Under the pieces are notes generated by a model, which was not told the DNA's origin, searched no databases, and saw nothing but the letters and a program-made list of their open reading frames with translations. This document shows positions 62,980 to 64,000 of a DNA stretch of 64,000 bases, piece after piece; position 1 is the first letter of the stretch; every line of letters starts with the position of its first letter. A program made the position numbers and the translations under genes. The DNA is from DATJFQ01 sp035492775 (GTDB lineage Bacteria; Acidobacteriota; Vicinamibacteria; Vicinamibacterales; 2-12-FULL-66-21), in the NCBI GenBank assembly GCA_035492775.1, contig DATJIW010000075.1:1-64000 (forward strand), written 5' to 3'.

Positions 62980-63097
62980 CGTGTCTCCTTTGTGTGGCGC
63001 TCGGGGCCGCCGCAGTCTGCGGCGGTTCCCCCCGGCCTCTCGCTTAAGCTCCCTGCATTTCGCGGCCGCTTCCGCCGGCCGCTCCATTCCGCTCGCG

Positions 63098-64000
63098 TCA
63101 ACCCTTCAACTGGACGCGATCGAACGAGTCGTACTGCGACATGTCGGACAGAATCACCTGGTCACCGGGCTTGAGGCCGTCGAGCACCTGGATCTGGTTC
63201 ACCGAGGCGCGACCCAGCTTCACCTTCGTCGACACCGCTTCGCCGTTCGGCTGCAGCTTGAAGATGCTGACGGTGCTGTTCTCCTGCCCGAACGCGGGAC
63301 GACCCACGATGACGACATCCTTCAGCTCGTCGAGCCGGATCGTGCCATCGACGCTCAGGTCGGGCCGCGCGCCCGGCGGCAGCGGTTCGTCCATCACGAC
63401 GTCCACTCCGACCGTGCCGCCGCTCGAGGCCGGGTCGATGCGTGAGACGTGGCCTTTGACGATTCCGTTGCGCGTGTCGACTTCAGCCGGCTGACCGATG
63501 CGGATGTCTTTCGTCTGCGTTTCCGCGATCCGCAGTTCCGCCTTCAGGTCGTTCGGGTTCGCCACGCGGGCGAGGTTCGTGCCGGGAGCGACCGACGACC
63601 CGCGGTCGAGCTGCGTGGTCGGGCTGCTGCAGACGCACTGGAGCACACCTTCCATTCCGGCCTTGACCTTCAGATCCTCGAGCTGCTGGCGCTTCAGATC
63701 CCACGCGGCTTTCTTCTGGTTGACGTCCGCTTCCTGCGGCGCGACCTGCGACTGGATGCCTTCGCGAGCGATCGCCAGGCGCCGTTGCGCCAGATCGAGT
63801 CGGTTCTTGAGTTCGTCCGAGGCGCTGCGCTTCTGTTTCAGTTGGATGTCCGAGACGAGTCCGTCCTTCGCGAGCTTCTCGTTGGCTTCGAGGTCGAGCG
63901 CCGCCTGCTTGTAGCTGGCCTCGATATTCGCCGTGTCGGCTTCCTGGCTGAGGAGGCCGGTCTGCAGCTCCGCTTTCCGGTTGACGTACGCCGCCTGCGC
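63098..64000 (-). CDS. HlyD/MacA-type efflux adaptor protein (N-terminus outside window)
   Basis: About 300 residues of C-terminal sequence; the frame is open to the window edge at 64000 and continues beyond it. From the right edge inward: a coiled-coil hairpin (LSQEADTANIEASYKQAALD; ELKNRLDLAQRRLAIARE), a lipoyl half (EDLKVKAGMEGVLQ), then beta-barrel segments (ELRIAETQTKDIRIGQPAEV; SSGGTVGVDVVMDEPLPPGA) and a membrane-proximal end (GLKPGDQVILSDMSQYDS). It bridges the permease and an outer-membrane channel in a MacAB-like tripartite pump. Confidence 0.92.
   Translation of the reverse strand, partial: AQAAYVNRKAELQTGLLSQEADTANIEASYKQAALDLEANEKLAKDGLVSDIQLKQKRSASDELKNRLDLAQRRLAIAREGIQSQVAPQEADVNQKKAAWDLKRQQLEDLKVKAGMEGVLQCVCSSPTTQLDRGSSVAPGTNLARVANPNDLKAELRIAETQTKDIRIGQPAEVDTRNGIVKGHVSRIDPASSGGTVGVDVVMDEPLPPGARPDLSVDGTIRLDELKDVVIVGRPAFGQENSTVSIFKLQPNGEAVSTKVKLGRASVNQIQVLDGLKPGDQVILSDMSQYDSFDRVQLKG

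Noticed and set aside
1..64000. CRISPR arrays, rRNA genes, prophage or insertion sequences
   Set aside because: No regularly spaced direct repeats, no rRNA-like sequence, and no transposase, integrase or phage structural protein was seen. The only mobile-element hint is the short tRNA-end repeat near 24879-24956.

Overview
The window is GC-rich bacterial DNA, most likely from an Acidobacteriota chromosome and probably the Vicinamibacteria side of that phylum. This placement is an inference. It rests on five double-length MacB/FtsX-type permeases of the ADOP kind (acidobacterial duplicated orphan permease), a PadR-ADOP gene pair, a TolB/TPR serine/threonine kinase, a tricorn-like peptidase, and many GTG starts with 1-4 base overlaps. 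I saw no phage, insertion sequence or CRISPR array.

Layout. Bases 1-5361: the 3' part of uvrB, then an Mla/MCE lipid-transport operon (mlaE, mlaF, mlaD) with two small envelope genes. 5401-12010: two secreted proteins, an ECF sigma factor overlapping a kinase/TPR gene, then a tight cluster around a SagB-type flavin dehydrogenase with three small unknown proteins. 12016-16736 (minus): a beta-propeller, a membrane MutS-like ATPase and a DUF885 protein. 16834-22550: a vestigial kinase start in front of a TolB-propeller/PHP metallohydrolase, then PadR and an ADOP permease. 22623-33009: small accessory genes, tRNA-Val(CAC), and a run of exported proteins (DUF481, beta-barrel, cupin, sialidase-like). 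33119-34320 (minus): an ATP-grasp ligase gene behind what looks like a complete cysteine-codon transcription attenuator. 34340-48498: three more ADOP permeases, a zinc ribbon protein, an ankyrin-FKBP fusion, a tricorn-like peptidase and an aldehyde dehydrogenase. 48633-54874: a TetR/DHFR-like divergent pair, then nucleoside and sugar-phosphate genes (citryl-CoA lyase family, upp, mtaD-like, hpt, RpiB family, deoC). 54945-64000 (minus): an operon-like run of efflux adaptor, ATPase, double-length permease, NtrC-type regulator, histidine kinase, tryptophan 2,3-dioxygenase and MscS channel.

Strongest unexplained signal. At 34108-34320 on the minus strand there is a near-consensus sigma70-type promoter and a 25-codon leader ORF starting MRFCCCPCIC. 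Three mutually exclusive RNA helices can be drawn there: a pause hairpin, a 9-bp antiterminator and a U-tailed terminator. They sit immediately before the ribosome-binding site of an ATP-grasp ligase of unknown substrate. This has the architecture of a trp/his-type attenuator, but reads cysteine codons.

Other points of note. A DeoC with a microcompartment encapsulation-like N-terminus lies next to an RpiB whose catalytic Cys position is Asp, with no shell genes nearby. A SagB dehydrogenase has no cyclodehydratase beside it. The MCE protein carries five repeats at an exact 34-residue period. A frameshifted kinase start is fossilised in front of a metallohydrolase. Paired palindromic operators and apparently leaderless promoters precede several genes. 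All statements come from reading the sequence and recalled family knowledge; no search or folding program was run.
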